A DNA stretch of 64,000 bases, from the NCBI GenBank assembly GCA_029779435.1, contig JAKPAM010000179.1:41358-105357 (forward strand), written 5' to 3'. Within the stretch, counting starts at the first letter, position 1. The number at the start of each line of letters is the position of its first letter. The translations under genes were made by a program, and so were the position numbers. Positions 42,653-52,108 of the stretch are shown here, piece by piece. This DNA is from Pseudomonadota bacterium (GTDB lineage Bacteria; Pseudomonadota; Gammaproteobacteria; Burkholderiales; Burkholderiaceae_E). Under the pieces are notes generated by a model. The model was given only the letters and a program-made list of their open reading frames with translations. It searched no databases and was not told the DNA's origin.

Positions 42653-42835
42653 GCGTCAGGGATCAAACGGAAAACGGGACCATGTTGCGCGGGTGACGGG
42701 GGGGAGCGGGGCGCTGAATCGCGCGAATCGTCCTGTGCCGCCCGTGCAGCGAGTTTACGCAACAAACGAACGTTGTATCGGCGGGACTTGATGGACAATG
42801 AGGGCCGCTGCCGACCGGCAAAACCATGAAGGCCC
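42653..42835. promoter_or_regulatory. Divergent promoter region of the glucan genes
   Basis: 183 bases between two divergent starts. The stretch 42760-42780 is slightly AT-richer (CAACAAACGAACG), but no clear -35/-10 pair or operator was identified. Both glucan genes must be controlled from here. Confidence 0.35.
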
Positions 42836-44542
42836 ATGCAAGCGCATCGCATCCCGGACAGTCCCAGAACGTTCGCTAGTCGACTCGACCCCATTGTCCT
42901 GACGCTGTTCGCGGTCATCGCGGCGCTGGCCGTCGGATGGTGGGCCTGGCAAGGCCGGGCGGTCGAACTGCCCGAAGTGCGCGACGCCCGATTGCAGTGC
43001 GCATCGTACGCGCCCTACCGCCTGCCCGGCGAGACGCCTTACGACGCGTCGATGAAGGTGTCCGAGGCGCGCGTCCGCGAAGACCTGAAGATCCTCTCGG
43101 CGATGACCGGTTGCGTGCGCACCTACTCGGTCGATCAAGGCCTGGACGCGGTGCCGCGGATCGCCCACGAACTCGGCATGAAGGTGCTCGTGGGCGCCTG
43201 GCTGGGCCGCGATCGCGCCAAGAACGACCAGGAACTCGACCGCGCGATCGCGCTGGCCAATGCTCATCCGGACACCGTGCGCGCGCTGATCGTCGGCAAC
43301 GAAGTGCTGTTGCGGCGCGAACTGCCCGAGTCCGAGCTGGCCGCGTACCTGCGGCGCGCGAGTGCGGCCACCCCCGTCCCGGTCACGTATGCCGACGTCT
43401 GGGAGTTCTGGACCGAGCATCCGGGGCTCGTCGACGCGGTGTCGTTCCTGACGATCCACATCCTGCCCTATTGGGAGGACGAGCCGGTCGGCATCAGCGC
43501 GGCCATCGCGCACGTGCGAGACACCGTCGAGCGGATGAAGGCGATGGCCCAGGGCAAGGAGATCCTGATCGGCGAGACCGGCTGGCCCAGCGGCGGTCGA
43601 CAACGGCGCGAGGCGGTACCCGGCCGCGTCGAGCAGGCGCGCTTCGTGCGCGAGTTCGCGCTGATGGCCGAGAGCCAGGGCTGGCACTACAACGTCATCG
43701 AGGCGTTCGATCAGCCGTGGAAGCGCCGGCTCGAAGGCGCGATGGGCGGTTACTGGGGCCTGTTCGACAGCGACGGTACACAGAAGTTCCCGTGGAACGG
43801 GCCGGTCGCCGAGATTCCCGACTGGGTGCCCGGCCTGATCGCCGCGGCGGTCGGTGGCGTGCTGTTCGCGGCGTTCGGCCGCAAGCGGCGGCACGGGCCG
43901 TTCGGCACCACGGTGCTGCTGCTGACCGGCATCGCCACCGGCGCGGTGATGCTCGCGCAGGCGCGGTACATGCTGCAATGGAACCGCGACGTGCTCGAAT
44001 GGGGCGCCAGCGGGCTGTACACGGTGATCGCGTTCGCGACGATCCTGCTCGGCGCCGAGCGGCTGGCCGGCCGCCGCAACGACGTGCTGCCTCCGGTCGC
44101 TACCGTGCTGGCCACGCGCCTGGGACGGTCGCTGGCGCCCGGGCAGCGATTGGCCGGCCGCCCCGACGCGGCCGAGCCGGCCAAGACCGACCTGCTGCTG
44201 GTCGTGCTGCGCTTCGCGATGCTGTTCGGTGCCGCCTTCATGATGACGCTGATGATCTTCGACGCCCGCTATCGCGGCTTTCCGACCCTGCTGTACGTGC
44301 TGCCCGCGGCGCTGACGCTGCTCAACGTGATCGTCGGCGAGCGCGCGCCCGCGCGTCGGCACGAAGAGTCGATGCTCGCCGCGGTCGTCACGATCGGCGT
44401 CGTGTGGATGGCGGTGGCCGAGCGGCCCGAGAACCTGCAGGCGATGGTGTTCGGCGTCGTGATGCTGGTGATGGCCGGCTGCGCGACGAACTTCAGGTTC
44501 GGGCTGGGAATCTCACCGAACAACGGCGAGCGCGCGTCCTGA
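42836..44542 (+). CDS. GH17-domain membrane protein (NdvC/beta-glucan-modifying-like)
   Basis: 568 residues. One N-terminal helix (about 20-38), a GH17-like domain with Glu156 (IVGNE) and Glu247 (LIGETGWPS), and then about eight C-terminal helices without a glycosyltransferase domain. The catalytic acids match those of the divergent synthase. By analogy with the ndvB/ndvC pair of Bradyrhizobium, it may branch, trim or ring-close the glucan. Role inferred from context; the GH17 assignment is firm. Confidence 0.8.
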   Translation: MQAHRIPDSPRTFASRLDPIVLTLFAVIAALAVGWWAWQGRAVELPEVRDARLQCASYAPYRLPGETPYDASMKVSEARVREDLKILSAMTGCVRTYSVDQGLDAVPRIAHELGMKVLVGAWLGRDRAKNDQELDRAIALANAHPDTVRALIVGNEVLLRRELPESELAAYLRRASAATPVPVTYADVWEFWTEHPGLVDAVSFLTIHILPYWEDEPVGISAAIAHVRDTVERMKAMAQGKEILIGETGWPSGGRQRREAVPGRVEQARFVREFALMAESQGWHYNVIEAFDQPWKRRLEGAMGGYWGLFDSDGTQKFPWNGPVAEIPDWVPGLIAAAVGGVLFAAFGRKRRHGPFGTTVLLLTGIATGAVMLAQARYMLQWNRDVLEWGASGLYTVIAFATILLGAERLAGRRNDVLPPVATVLATRLGRSLAPGQRLAGRPDAAEPAKTDLLLVVLRFAMLFGAAFMMTLMIFDARYRGFPTLLYVLPAALTLLNVIVGERAPARRHEESMLAAVVTIGVVWMAVAERPENLQAMVFGVVMLVMAGCATNFRFGLGISPNNGERAS

Positions 44543-44622
44543 GCGGATGGGGTGGAGGCCGCGCCCTTTCAACGCGCCGGCCCGGACGATGCCGCCGGTT
44601 CAGCGATCGGGCGATCAGGCGA

Positions 44623-45006
44623 TCAGCGCTGGGGCCGGCATAGCGCCAGCATCGATGCCAGCAGGCCGAATGCCGCCGTGTCGTAGCTGTACAGCACGAT
44701 GCCCAGGCAGCCGAACACGAGGCCCGCGTAACCGACGACGGCGCGGCGCGTCAGCAGCGCGAGCGCGCCGCAGGCCAGCGCGATCCAGCCGAGCTGCTGG
44801 TGCTGGAACGTCATCAGCAGCAGCGTGCGCGCCGCGCATCCGCCCTGCCAGCGTGCGACGTCGCACGCATGGCCGATCGCCGGCGGCTCGACCACGAAAT
44901 GACGCAGCGCCAGCGCCAGCGCCAGGGTCAGCGCGAGCGTCAGCACAACCGAGGGCCGCCATGGCCGCGCGGCGGGGCGACCCCAGGCGTCGAACACGCT
45001 GCTCAA
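44623..45006 (-). CDS. Small membrane protein of unknown function
   Basis: 127 residues from a TTG start that overlaps the stop of the upstream UPF0149 gene (TTGA), implying translational coupling. Three to four hydrophobic segments (VVLTLALTLALALALRHF; GWIALACGALALLT; VVGYAGLVFGCLGIVLYSY). No family recognised. Short and hydrophobic but with normal codon use. Confidence 0.6.
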   Translation of the reverse strand: MSSVFDAWGRPAARPWRPSVVLTLALTLALALALRHFVVEPPAIGHACDVARWQGGCAARTLLLMTFQHQQLGWIALACGALALLTRRAVVGYAGLVFGCLGIVLYSYDTAAFGLLASMLALCRPQR

Positions 45007-45620
45007 TGCCTGGGCCCGTTGGCGCCGGTCGGCGTGCGGACCGGTGAGAAATAGTCGTATAGCGAGAACGCCGATTCGATCATCTCGTCGACGGCTTCCT
45101 TGCGCTGCTCGTCGCTCATCGTGCGGCGGATCTCGCCGCTTTCCTCGTCGAACTCGCCGGCCAGCGCCTCGATCGGCTCGAACACGCCATCGAGCTCGAC
45201 GCTGTCGTCGACGGCCTTCCAGCTATCGGGCTGCAGGCTCATCGCCCGCAGGAAGCCGATCGCCCAGAGATTGCCGCCGGGCGCGCCGTCATCGTCGTGC
45301 ATCAGGATCGGCGCGAAGCCTTCGCCGGCGCGCAGCGCGGCATCGACCGAATCCAGGTGCCGCTGCAGCAGCGCGTGCAGTTCTTCGGCCTGCGCCGATG
45401 AGGCGAACCGCGGCTCGATGCCCGGCTCCAGGCCGAGCACCTCGGGCACGACGTCGACGACCGGCAGGCGGTCGGCACTGCAGGCCAGCGCGGTGAAGAA
45501 GCCGTCGAGTTCTTCGAGCAGCATCGCGGTATCGGGACTGACCGCTTCGAACAGCGCGTCCAGCCGGGCCAGATCGTCGTCGTCCAGCGCTTGTGAGGGG
45601 TCGAAGTGGTTCTTTGTCAT
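45003..45620 (-). CDS. UPF0149 (YecA/YgfB-like) family protein
   Basis: 205 residues from the ATG at 45620 (MTKNHFDPSQ). The start ALDDDDLARLDALFEAV and the block MLLEELDGFFTALACS are characteristic of the family, as is the later acidic helical region. Cytoplasmic; biochemical role unknown. Upstream in-frame sequence is Arg/Pro-rich and excluded. Followed by an overlapping small membrane protein. Confidence 0.83.
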   Translation of the reverse strand: MTKNHFDPSQALDDDDLARLDALFEAVSPDTAMLLEELDGFFTALACSADRLPVVDVVPEVLGLEPGIEPRFASSAQAEELHALLQRHLDSVDAALRAGEGFAPILMHDDDGAPGGNLWAIGFLRAMSLQPDSWKAVDDSVELDGVFEPIEALAGEFDEESGEIRRTMSDEQRKEAVDEMIESAFSLYDYFSPVRTPTGANGPRH

Positions 45621-45888
45621 GGCGCGCGGAAAGGGGCGCAGAGGGGTGCGAAAAGGGGGGGAGAGCGCCGAAGCGCAGGGACGTCGAAGCGAGCGCCCTG
45701 CCACGATTATAGTCGTCGGCCGCGCCGGCCGGCCGTGATGGGCGGATGCGCGGCACGGGTTGCAATCCGTTCCGTCATCGGGGGACTATCGGGACGAGGC
45801 GCGGCGCGCCGGCGATGCGTACGCGCCTCGTTCCCCGCCTCGTTCCCTTCAACGCTTTCGATCCACCGATCATGGAGGTTCCCCGCTG

Positions 45889-46380
45889 ATGACCCGCTCG
45901 CGCTCGATGCCGTCGTTCCTGTCGCCCCTGTCGTCCCGTTTCGCGATCGGCCTGCTCGTGATGCTGGCGTGCGCCGGCGTGGCATCCCCCGGCGCCGCCT
46001 GGGCGCGGGACATGGTCAGCGTCAACGGCGCGACGGCCAACATGCGCAGCGGGCCCGGCACCCGGTATCCGGCCGACTGGACGTTGGCTCGCGGCTATCC
46101 GCTGCGCGTCGTCGGCCGCCAGGGCAACTGGCTGAAGGTCAGCGATTTCGAGAAGGACGTCGGCTGGGTGCACCGCTCGCTGCTCGGCAACAAGCCGCAT
46201 CACGTCGTCAAGGCCTCGGTGGCGAACATCCGCCAGCGGCCTACGACCCGCAGCCCGATCGTCGGCCGCCTGCAGCACGGCGAGGTCGTCGAGACGCTGG
46301 GACGCGAGCCCGGCTGGATCCGCGTATCGGCCGACGGTTCAAAGGGATGGGTCGCCGCCAACCTGCTGTGGGGCTGGTGA
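45889..46380 (+). CDS. Exported protein with two bacterial SH3 domains
   Basis: 163 residues; GGAGG lies 10 bases before the ATG. A signal peptide ends near AAWA (residue 38). Two SH3b repeats follow: VNGATANMRSGPGTRYPADW and ASVANIRQRPTTRSPIVG, each with the N-[IM]-R-x-x-P/G-x-T core. Such domains bind peptidoglycan or mediate envelope contacts. The 3' end overlaps the convergent acyl-CoA synthetase gene by 42 bases. Confidence 0.83.
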   Translation: MTRSRSMPSFLSPLSSRFAIGLLVMLACAGVASPGAAWARDMVSVNGATANMRSGPGTRYPADWTLARGYPLRVVGRQGNWLKVSDFEKDVGWVHRSLLGNKPHHVVKASVANIRQRPTTRSPIVGRLQHGEVVETLGREPGWIRVSADGSKGWVAANLLWGW

Positions 46381-47994
46381 CGCCGGTGACTCCGGTGATG
46401 CCACGCGCTGCTTGAGCGCGGTCTTGAGCACCTTGCCATAAGCGTTCTTCGGCAGTTCGTCGACGAACACGTAGCGCTTAGGGCGCTTGAAGCGCGCGAT
46501 CCGGTCCAGGCACCATTGGTCGAGCGCTTCGGCGTCCAGCCCGGGGCGGCGCGCGACGATCACGGCCACGACCTCTTCGCCCCATTCCGGATGCGGCACG
46601 CCCAGTACGCTGGCCTCGGCGACGTCCACGTGTTCGAGCAGCACGTCCTCGACCTCGCGCGGATAGATGTTGGAGCCGCCGGAGATCACGAGGTCCTTCG
46701 ATCGATCCTTCAGCGTCAGCAGCCCGTCCTCGTCCAGGCTGCCCAGGTCGCCGGTCAGCAGCCAGCCGTCGCGCAGCGCCGCCTCGCTGGCGGCCGGCTG
46801 CCGCCAGTAGCCGAGCATCCGCGCGTCGCTGCGCGTGGCCACTTCGCCGATCTGCCCCGCGGGAAGCGGTTCGCCGTCCTCGTCGAGGATGCGCACCTGC
46901 ACGCCGGTGCGTGGGTAACCGCACGAGCCGAGCAGCGCTTCGACGCGATCAGGCGGCAACGCCTCGGTGCCGCCGGCCATCAGCGCGGCGTGATGGCGCT
47001 TATCCAGGCCGGTGATCGTCATCGGGCTTTCGCCCTGGCCGTACAACTGGTACAGGCGCGGCCCGAAGCATTCGAGCGCGCGGCGAAGATCGGTCACGTA
47101 CATCGGTGCGCCGCCATAGATGACGGTCTTCAGTTGCGTCAGCAGCGACCGCGGATCGCTGGCCGTGCGATCGTCGTTGATCAGGCGCACCAGCATCGTC
47201 GGCGCGGCGAAGAACGACACGTTCGGATACAGCGCGATCGCCTCGAATATCGCGTCGCACGAGAAGTGGTCGACGATCAGGTTGTGCGAGCCGCGCGCGA
47301 TATGCGGCAGCGCGTACAGCCCCGAGCCGTGCGACAGCGGCGCCGCATGCACGATCGTGTCGTCGGTATCGAGCCGGTCGATGTCGGCATAGTAGGCCTG
47401 CGTCATGAACATCAGGTTGCGATGCGACAGCATCGCGCCCTTGGACCGGCCGGTGGTTCCGCTCGTATAGAACAGCCATGCGGGGTCGTCGGCCTCGACG
47501 TCGGCGAGCGGAGCTGCCGGCATCGCCGCCTGCTCGTCGAGTAGCGCCGCGTCGGCGTGCCACAGTGCGCAGTCGCCCGGCACGCTTCGTCCCGCCGCGC
47601 TGTCCTCGCCGTCCAGCGCCCGCAGCGCCGCATGCTGTTCGCGCGACGCCAGGCACAGCCGCGCGTCGGCGTCGGCCAGCAGCGCCGCGAACTCGCGCGC
47701 ATGCAGCTTGGCGTTCATCGGCACCACGCACAGGCCCGCGATCCAGCATCCGAACAGCACTTGCAGGAATCCCGGCTCGTTGCCCATCGCCAGCGCGACG
47801 CGTTCGCCCGGCATGACGCCGGGCTGGTCCAGCAGCCAGCTCGCGGTGCCGGCGGCGCGGCGGGCGAAGTCGTGGTAATTCCATCGCACGGCGCGCGGAT
47901 CGTCGGCCGGCGCTGGCGGGGAGTGGTGCGTGGAGACGGCCAGCGCGTGCGGGACGCGGCGAGCGGTGTTGTCTAGCAGGATCGCGATGTTCAT
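46339..47994 (-). CDS. AMP-binding acyl-CoA synthetase
   Basis: 551 residues. The adenylation motif YTSGTTGRSKGAMLSHRN, then GWLLTGDLG, and the C-terminal Lys in PKNAYGKVLK are all present. It activates a carboxylic acid to its CoA ester with ATP. The acid is unknown; medium-chain or aromatic acids are typical. Start at 47994 chosen because upstream in-frame sequence is Arg-rich. Divergent from a LysR regulator, which may control it. The last 42 bases overlap the SH3 gene tail-to-tail. Confidence 0.88.
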   Translation of the reverse strand: MNIAILLDNTARRVPHALAVSTHHSPPAPADDPRAVRWNYHDFARRAAGTASWLLDQPGVMPGERVALAMGNEPGFLQVLFGCWIAGLCVVPMNAKLHAREFAALLADADARLCLASREQHAALRALDGEDSAAGRSVPGDCALWHADAALLDEQAAMPAAPLADVEADDPAWLFYTSGTTGRSKGAMLSHRNLMFMTQAYYADIDRLDTDDTIVHAAPLSHGSGLYALPHIARGSHNLIVDHFSCDAIFEAIALYPNVSFFAAPTMLVRLINDDRTASDPRSLLTQLKTVIYGGAPMYVTDLRRALECFGPRLYQLYGQGESPMTITGLDKRHHAALMAGGTEALPPDRVEALLGSCGYPRTGVQVRILDEDGEPLPAGQIGEVATRSDARMLGYWRQPAASEAALRDGWLLTGDLGSLDEDGLLTLKDRSKDLVISGGSNIYPREVEDVLLEHVDVAEASVLGVPHPEWGEEVVAVIVARRPGLDAEALDQWCLDRIARFKRPKRYVFVDELPKNAYGKVLKTALKQRVASPESPASPAPQQVGGDPSL

Positions 47995-48119
47995 CGGAGT
48001 TGGGCCGACGCGGCGGCGAACAGCGTCGGACTTCGGGCGCCAGCGCCTATGATAGGGCCCGCGACGACCGGTTCGCATCCGGTTCGTTCGCGTCGGTTCG
48101 TTTCCGGGTAATTGCCATC

Positions 48120-48992
48120 ATGCATCGCCGTACACCGCCCTGGGGTGCCATCGAAGCCTTTATCGTCGCCGCGCGCGTCGGCAGTTTCAAGGCCGCTGCC
48201 GACGAGCTGGGGCTTAGCGCGTCGGCGTTCTCGCGCCGGATCCAGTCGCTCGAAAGCCACATCGGCGCCAAGCTGTTCGACCGCAGCGACGCCGTGCCGA
48301 CGTTGACCGCCGCCGGACGCCGCTACCTGTCCCGCCTCGAGCCCGGCTATTCGGCGATCCGCGCGGCCACCGACTGGATGGTGCCCGCGTCCGGCCGGCG
48401 ACCGCTGCGCGTCGGCGTCTCGCAGTCGTTCGCGACGAGCTGGCTGCTGCCCCGGCTCAAGGATTTCCAGACCCGCCATCCGACGATCGAGGTCACGCTG
48501 CATACGCGCGGACGCATCGACCTGAGCGGCGGCTCGGCCGACATCGGCATCCTGACCGGCGACGGCCGCTGGCCGGGGCTGAAGACGCGCAAGCTGCTGG
48601 ACCTGGAGGCATTCATCGTCTGCGCACCGACGATGCTCGACGACGGGCCGCGGCGCCTGGCGCGGCTACGGCGCGCGCCGCTGCTGCTGACGCTGTCGCC
48701 GTCGCACGTCTGGCAGAACTGGATCGACAAGACCGGCGACCACGTCACCGAATCGAGCGAACGCATCTACTTCGACAGCATGCAGGTGATGTTCGAAGCC
48801 GCGGCGCAAGGCCTGGGCATCGCACTGGGCATGCGTCCGCTGGTCGACGCGTACCTGCGCGACGGCCGGCTCGTGGCGCCGCTCGAGCAGGCGGTCAGCC
48901 TGCCGGGCGGCTACTATGCGGCGGCGCTGCCGACGCTGCTGCGCGAGGCCCCGGTGCGGGCGTTCTGGCAATGGCTGATCGAGGTGACGTGA
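48120..48992 (+). CDS. LysR family transcriptional regulator
   Basis: 290 residues. N-terminal winged helix WGAIEAFIVAARVGSFKAAADELGLSASAFSRRI, then a type-2 periplasmic-binding fold (LRVGVSQSFATSWLLPRL). Resembles the GcvA-like branch. Divergent from the acyl-CoA synthetase with 125 bases between, the classic LysR layout. Its stop overlaps an ATG of the following MOSC frame by one base. Confidence 0.87.
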   Translation: MHRRTPPWGAIEAFIVAARVGSFKAAADELGLSASAFSRRIQSLESHIGAKLFDRSDAVPTLTAAGRRYLSRLEPGYSAIRAATDWMVPASGRRPLRVGVSQSFATSWLLPRLKDFQTRHPTIEVTLHTRGRIDLSGGSADIGILTGDGRWPGLKTRKLLDLEAFIVCAPTMLDDGPRRLARLRRAPLLLTLSPSHVWQNWIDKTGDHVTESSERIYFDSMQVMFEAAAQGLGIALGMRPLVDAYLRDGRLVAPLEQAVSLPGGYYAAALPTLLREAPVRAFWQWLIEVT

Positions 48993-49087
48993 TGCAGGAG
49001 GGGCAGGGCGATCGGCAAGACGACGGACACGGCCGCGGGCCGGGCGCCGAACGACGCGACGGGCCGCGCGCAGCACGACGAGAGTGG

Positions 49088-49762
49088 ATGGTCAGCCGGT
49101 TGTACGCCGGGGGACAGGGCGGCACGCTGGATCCGGACGGCGCGCCGACCGGCATCTTCAAGTCGCCGCTCGATGCGCCGGTGCGCGTGAGCGTGCAGGG
49201 CCTCCACGGCGATTGGCATGCCGACCCGCGCGTGCACGGCGGTCCCGACAAGGCCGTCCATCTGTATCCGGCCGATCATTACCGCGCGCTGGTCGACGCT
49301 TACCCCGGCGGCGCGCCGAGTCTGCGACCGGGGAGCCTCGGCGAGAATCTGTCGGTCGGCGGCATCGCCGAAGATGAAGCCTGCATCGGCGACGTCGTGC
49401 GGCTCGGCTCGACGCTGCTGCAGGTGTCGCAGCCGCGCAGCCCGTGCTGGAAGATCAATCGCCGCTTCGACATCGACGGGCTGTCGCTGCACATGGCGCG
49501 CCGGCGGATCACCGGTTGGTACTACCGCGTACTGGAGGAAGGCGTCATTGCTCCCGGCGACCCGATGGTCTTCGTCGAGCGCCCGCCGGGTGCCGTGACG
49601 ATCGACCGCTTCTGGCGGGTCCAGCTCGCCGAACAGCCGTCGATCGACGCACTGCGCGGCCTGGCGGCTGCGCCGGGGTTGGCCGCCGACTGGCGCCGGC
49701 GACTCGCGGGGCGGGCCGACTGGCTTGCCGAACGGGACCGCGCGCAAGGGATTCGCCGGTAG
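49088..49762 (+). CDS. YiiM-like MOSC domain protein
   Basis: 224 residues from the ATG at 49088. An ATG at 48992 overlaps the LysR stop but would add 32 low-complexity Gly/Arg/Asp residues, and 224 residues is the length of E. coli YiiM. The molybdenum-cofactor cysteine is Cys120 in VSQPRSPCWK, and VHGGPDKAVHLYP is the other conserved block. YiiM reduces N-hydroxylated compounds using molybdenum cofactor. The C-terminal 3-alpha domain (about 170-215) is present. Confidence 0.85.
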   Translation: MVSRLYAGGQGGTLDPDGAPTGIFKSPLDAPVRVSVQGLHGDWHADPRVHGGPDKAVHLYPADHYRALVDAYPGGAPSLRPGSLGENLSVGGIAEDEACIGDVVRLGSTLLQVSQPRSPCWKINRRFDIDGLSLHMARRRITGWYYRVLEEGVIAPGDPMVFVERPPGAVTIDRFWRVQLAEQPSIDALRGLAAAPGLAADWRRRLAGRADWLAERDRAQGIRR

Positions 49763-49854
49763 ACGGCCGGGCCGCGGAGGGCTCCCGCGCCGTGGCGTCC
49801 GTCGCCGTGCTCGCGCATCGCCCGCGGCACCCGATCGACCGGCAGTCACACGGT

Positions 49855-51576
49855 TCAGCGCTCGACGGCGCCCAGGTCGGCCCGTGCGCCGTTGACGCGC
49901 CGCGCCTGCGGCAAGCCGTCGGCGTCGAGCTGCCAGGCTACGTCCGCGTGTTCGCCCAGCACCGCGTCCGCCGGCGCCGGCTGCGCCGCGTCGATGATCG
50001 CCGAGCCCGCGAGCGGGACGAAGGTTGCCGCGTCGATCGGCCAGGCCGTGCCGGTGACGGCCTGGCCGGCGCCGCTCAGCGTGCCGTCGACCGGATGATA
50101 AGGATCGGAGTCGGCCCAGCCGGCGGTGAGCCAGTTGCGCCCCAGCACCACGGTGCCGCCGGACACGTAGCCGGTGCCGGTCTCGCTGCCCGATCGCATC
50201 GACGGGTAAGCGACGGTCGATGCGAACGCAAACACGTTGTTCCACACGCGGGCGGTCTCGAGCGTGGTCGACAACTGGAACAGCCGCGCATCGCCGCCGG
50301 TGGCGATCACCGTGTTGTGGAACACGTACAGCGTGCCCCGGCGGAAGTTGGCCTCGCAGCAGTCGTAGTGGTCGCCGCCATAGTGGATGAACGAGCCGGT
50401 CTCGCCATTCTTGATGATCTGGTTGCCGTAGACGAAGGCCGTGCGGTAGGCCGGGTCGGCCGTGGCGATCGTCGCGTAGTCCTCGGCCTCGACCAGGTCG
50501 ATCGCATGCGCGCCCTGTTCGATGCGGTTGTAGCGCACGATGGTGCCGACCGAACGGTCCTTGATCGCGTTGCCCCGCGCGCCCGCGCGCAGCGGGCCGA
50601 AGCGGTTGAACTCGACGCGCACGCCGATGCTCTGCAGATAGGTGTTGTGCAGTGTATCGACGCCGGGAAGGCCATTGCCGTGGATCGCGTTGGCGACGAG
50701 GCGCACGTCGCGCGTGACCGAGAAGTCGCCGTCCGGCGTGGACCGGCTGAACACGCCTTGCGTGCAGTCGTGGATCTCGTTGTCCGCGATGACGACCCGG
50801 TGGCCGCGCTCGATCCACACGCACGCGCCGAAATCCACGTACGACTGGCGCCGGCCCGCGCTGTTGGTGAACCCGCGGTCCGGGGTCGCGCCGCGGATCT
50901 CCAGGCCGTCGAGCTGGACGTACGCCGGCCGCGCGGTACCCCAGTCCTGCGTGGCGAGCCGGTCGATCATGACGACCGAACGGGTCTCCTGGATGTGGTC
51001 GAGCGCGGCGGCCGTGTACGCGAGGCCGGCGCGGGCAACGGCGTCGGTGCCATCGATGATCGGCCGTTCGCCGTTCGGCCCCCGGATGCCGCATATCCGG
51101 ACCGGCGCCTGCGCCGTGCCTTGCGCAGCGATCAGGATCTTGCCGTGATAAGGGGGGGACCGATAAGCGATCCGGACCGTGTCGCCGGCGCCGAGACTCT
51201 CCCAGGGCACCTGGTCGAGCGAGCGGATCTGGCCCGTTCCGTCGCCGACGACGAAGTCGCGGCCGACGCCGCTCGGCTCGCAGGCGGTCAGGCCCAGCGC
51301 GGCCAGCGTGGCGGCGCTGGCCCGCACGTAAGCGGGCGACGGGGGATCGGGCGTGATGGGCGTGCCGTCGCCCGTCGTCGGTCCGGTGCCGCCGTCGCCG
51401 GGACGGGTCGACGACCCGCCATCGCCATTGGTCGGGGGCTGCGGCGACGCGGACGAGCCGCCCCCGCCGCACGCGCCGAGCAGGGTGGCGATCGCAACGG
51501 CGATCACGGCGGCTGACGCCTTCCCGGCCGGGCGCGACGGGCGGCCGGCGGATCGAACAGCGTGCGGCGGGCGCAT
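49855..51576 (-). CDS. Right-handed beta-helix lipoprotein
   Basis: 573 residues. Lipoprotein signal with lipobox LLGAC near residue 35, followed by a Gly/Ser/Pro/Asp linker. The body is rich in parallel beta-helix repeats (VVIADNEIHDCTQGVFS; GTIVRYNRIEQGAHAIDLV; VWNNVFAFAS), as in pectate-lyase-like polysaccharide-active proteins. Probably a surface or periplasmic lipoprotein. No catalytic residues can be assigned, and no carbohydrate genes adjoin it. Confidence 0.75.
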   Translation of the reverse strand: MRPPHAVRSAGRPSRPAGKASAAVIAVAIATLLGACGGGGSSASPQPPTNGDGGSSTRPGDGGTGPTTGDGTPITPDPPSPAYVRASAATLAALGLTACEPSGVGRDFVVGDGTGQIRSLDQVPWESLGAGDTVRIAYRSPPYHGKILIAAQGTAQAPVRICGIRGPNGERPIIDGTDAVARAGLAYTAAALDHIQETRSVVMIDRLATQDWGTARPAYVQLDGLEIRGATPDRGFTNSAGRRQSYVDFGACVWIERGHRVVIADNEIHDCTQGVFSRSTPDGDFSVTRDVRLVANAIHGNGLPGVDTLHNTYLQSIGVRVEFNRFGPLRAGARGNAIKDRSVGTIVRYNRIEQGAHAIDLVEAEDYATIATADPAYRTAFVYGNQIIKNGETGSFIHYGGDHYDCCEANFRRGTLYVFHNTVIATGGDARLFQLSTTLETARVWNNVFAFASTVAYPSMRSGSETGTGYVSGGTVVLGRNWLTAGWADSDPYHPVDGTLSGAGQAVTGTAWPIDAATFVPLAGSAIIDAAQPAPADAVLGEHADVAWQLDADGLPQARRVNGARADLGAVER

Positions 51577-51623
51577 GGCGGGGAGCCGGTTTCGTGAAGG
51601 CGGATCGGGCCGACGCTGCCGCG

Positions 51624-51833
51624 TCAGTCGGTGGCGACCATGACGCTGGAGGCCTTGATGACCGCGTAGGCTTCCTTGCCTTCGGCCAATCCCAGCGTCG
51701 TCGCCGATCCCGTCGTGATCGACGAGACGATCTGCAGGCCGGGCGCGACCTCGATCGTGACTTCGGTGGAAACCGGGCCGGTCTTGATCGCGATGACTTT
51801 TCCCTTCAGGACGTTGCGGGCGCTGATCTTCAT
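51624..51833 (-). CDS. Molbindin (single TOBE/Mop domain)
   Basis: 69 residues. GGAG 9 bases before the ATG at 51833. The whole chain is one Mop domain: SARNVLKGKVIAIKTGPVS, EVTIEVAPGLQIVSSITT, LGLAEGKEAYAVIKASSVM. Molbindins bind molybdate as oligomers in the cytoplasm for storage or homeostasis. A YiiM-like molybdenum-cofactor protein lies 1.9 kb away, but there are no transport or cofactor genes. Confidence 0.88.
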   Translation of the reverse strand: MKISARNVLKGKVIAIKTGPVSTEVTIEVAPGLQIVSSITTGSATTLGLAEGKEAYAVIKASSVMVATD

Positions 51834-52108
51834 CGAAGGAATCTCCTGGTGTGGGGCGGGCGCGGAGCCCGTGCCGTGCCGGACGAGGGACGGGTCCGTG
51901 CCCGGCCAGTATAGCCAGCGACGACCGGGACGCGGCTCTGCCCGAGGTACCACCTCGACGGTTCGACACTGGTTGCATTTCGTGCAACTGGAATTGGACG
52001 CTTTGCGATTGAGCGCCCCGCCCGATTGCGCGACACTGCCCTGCATCGCCAGTGGGCCATGCCCGGCTGGCCGACCCGCCCAACCCGACAAGAGACAGGA
52101 GCCACACC

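Noticed and set aside
40454..42829. A 791-codon plus-strand frame opposite the glucan synthase
   Set aside because: Same antisense effect; composition is His/Arg/Gln-rich and no family is visible.
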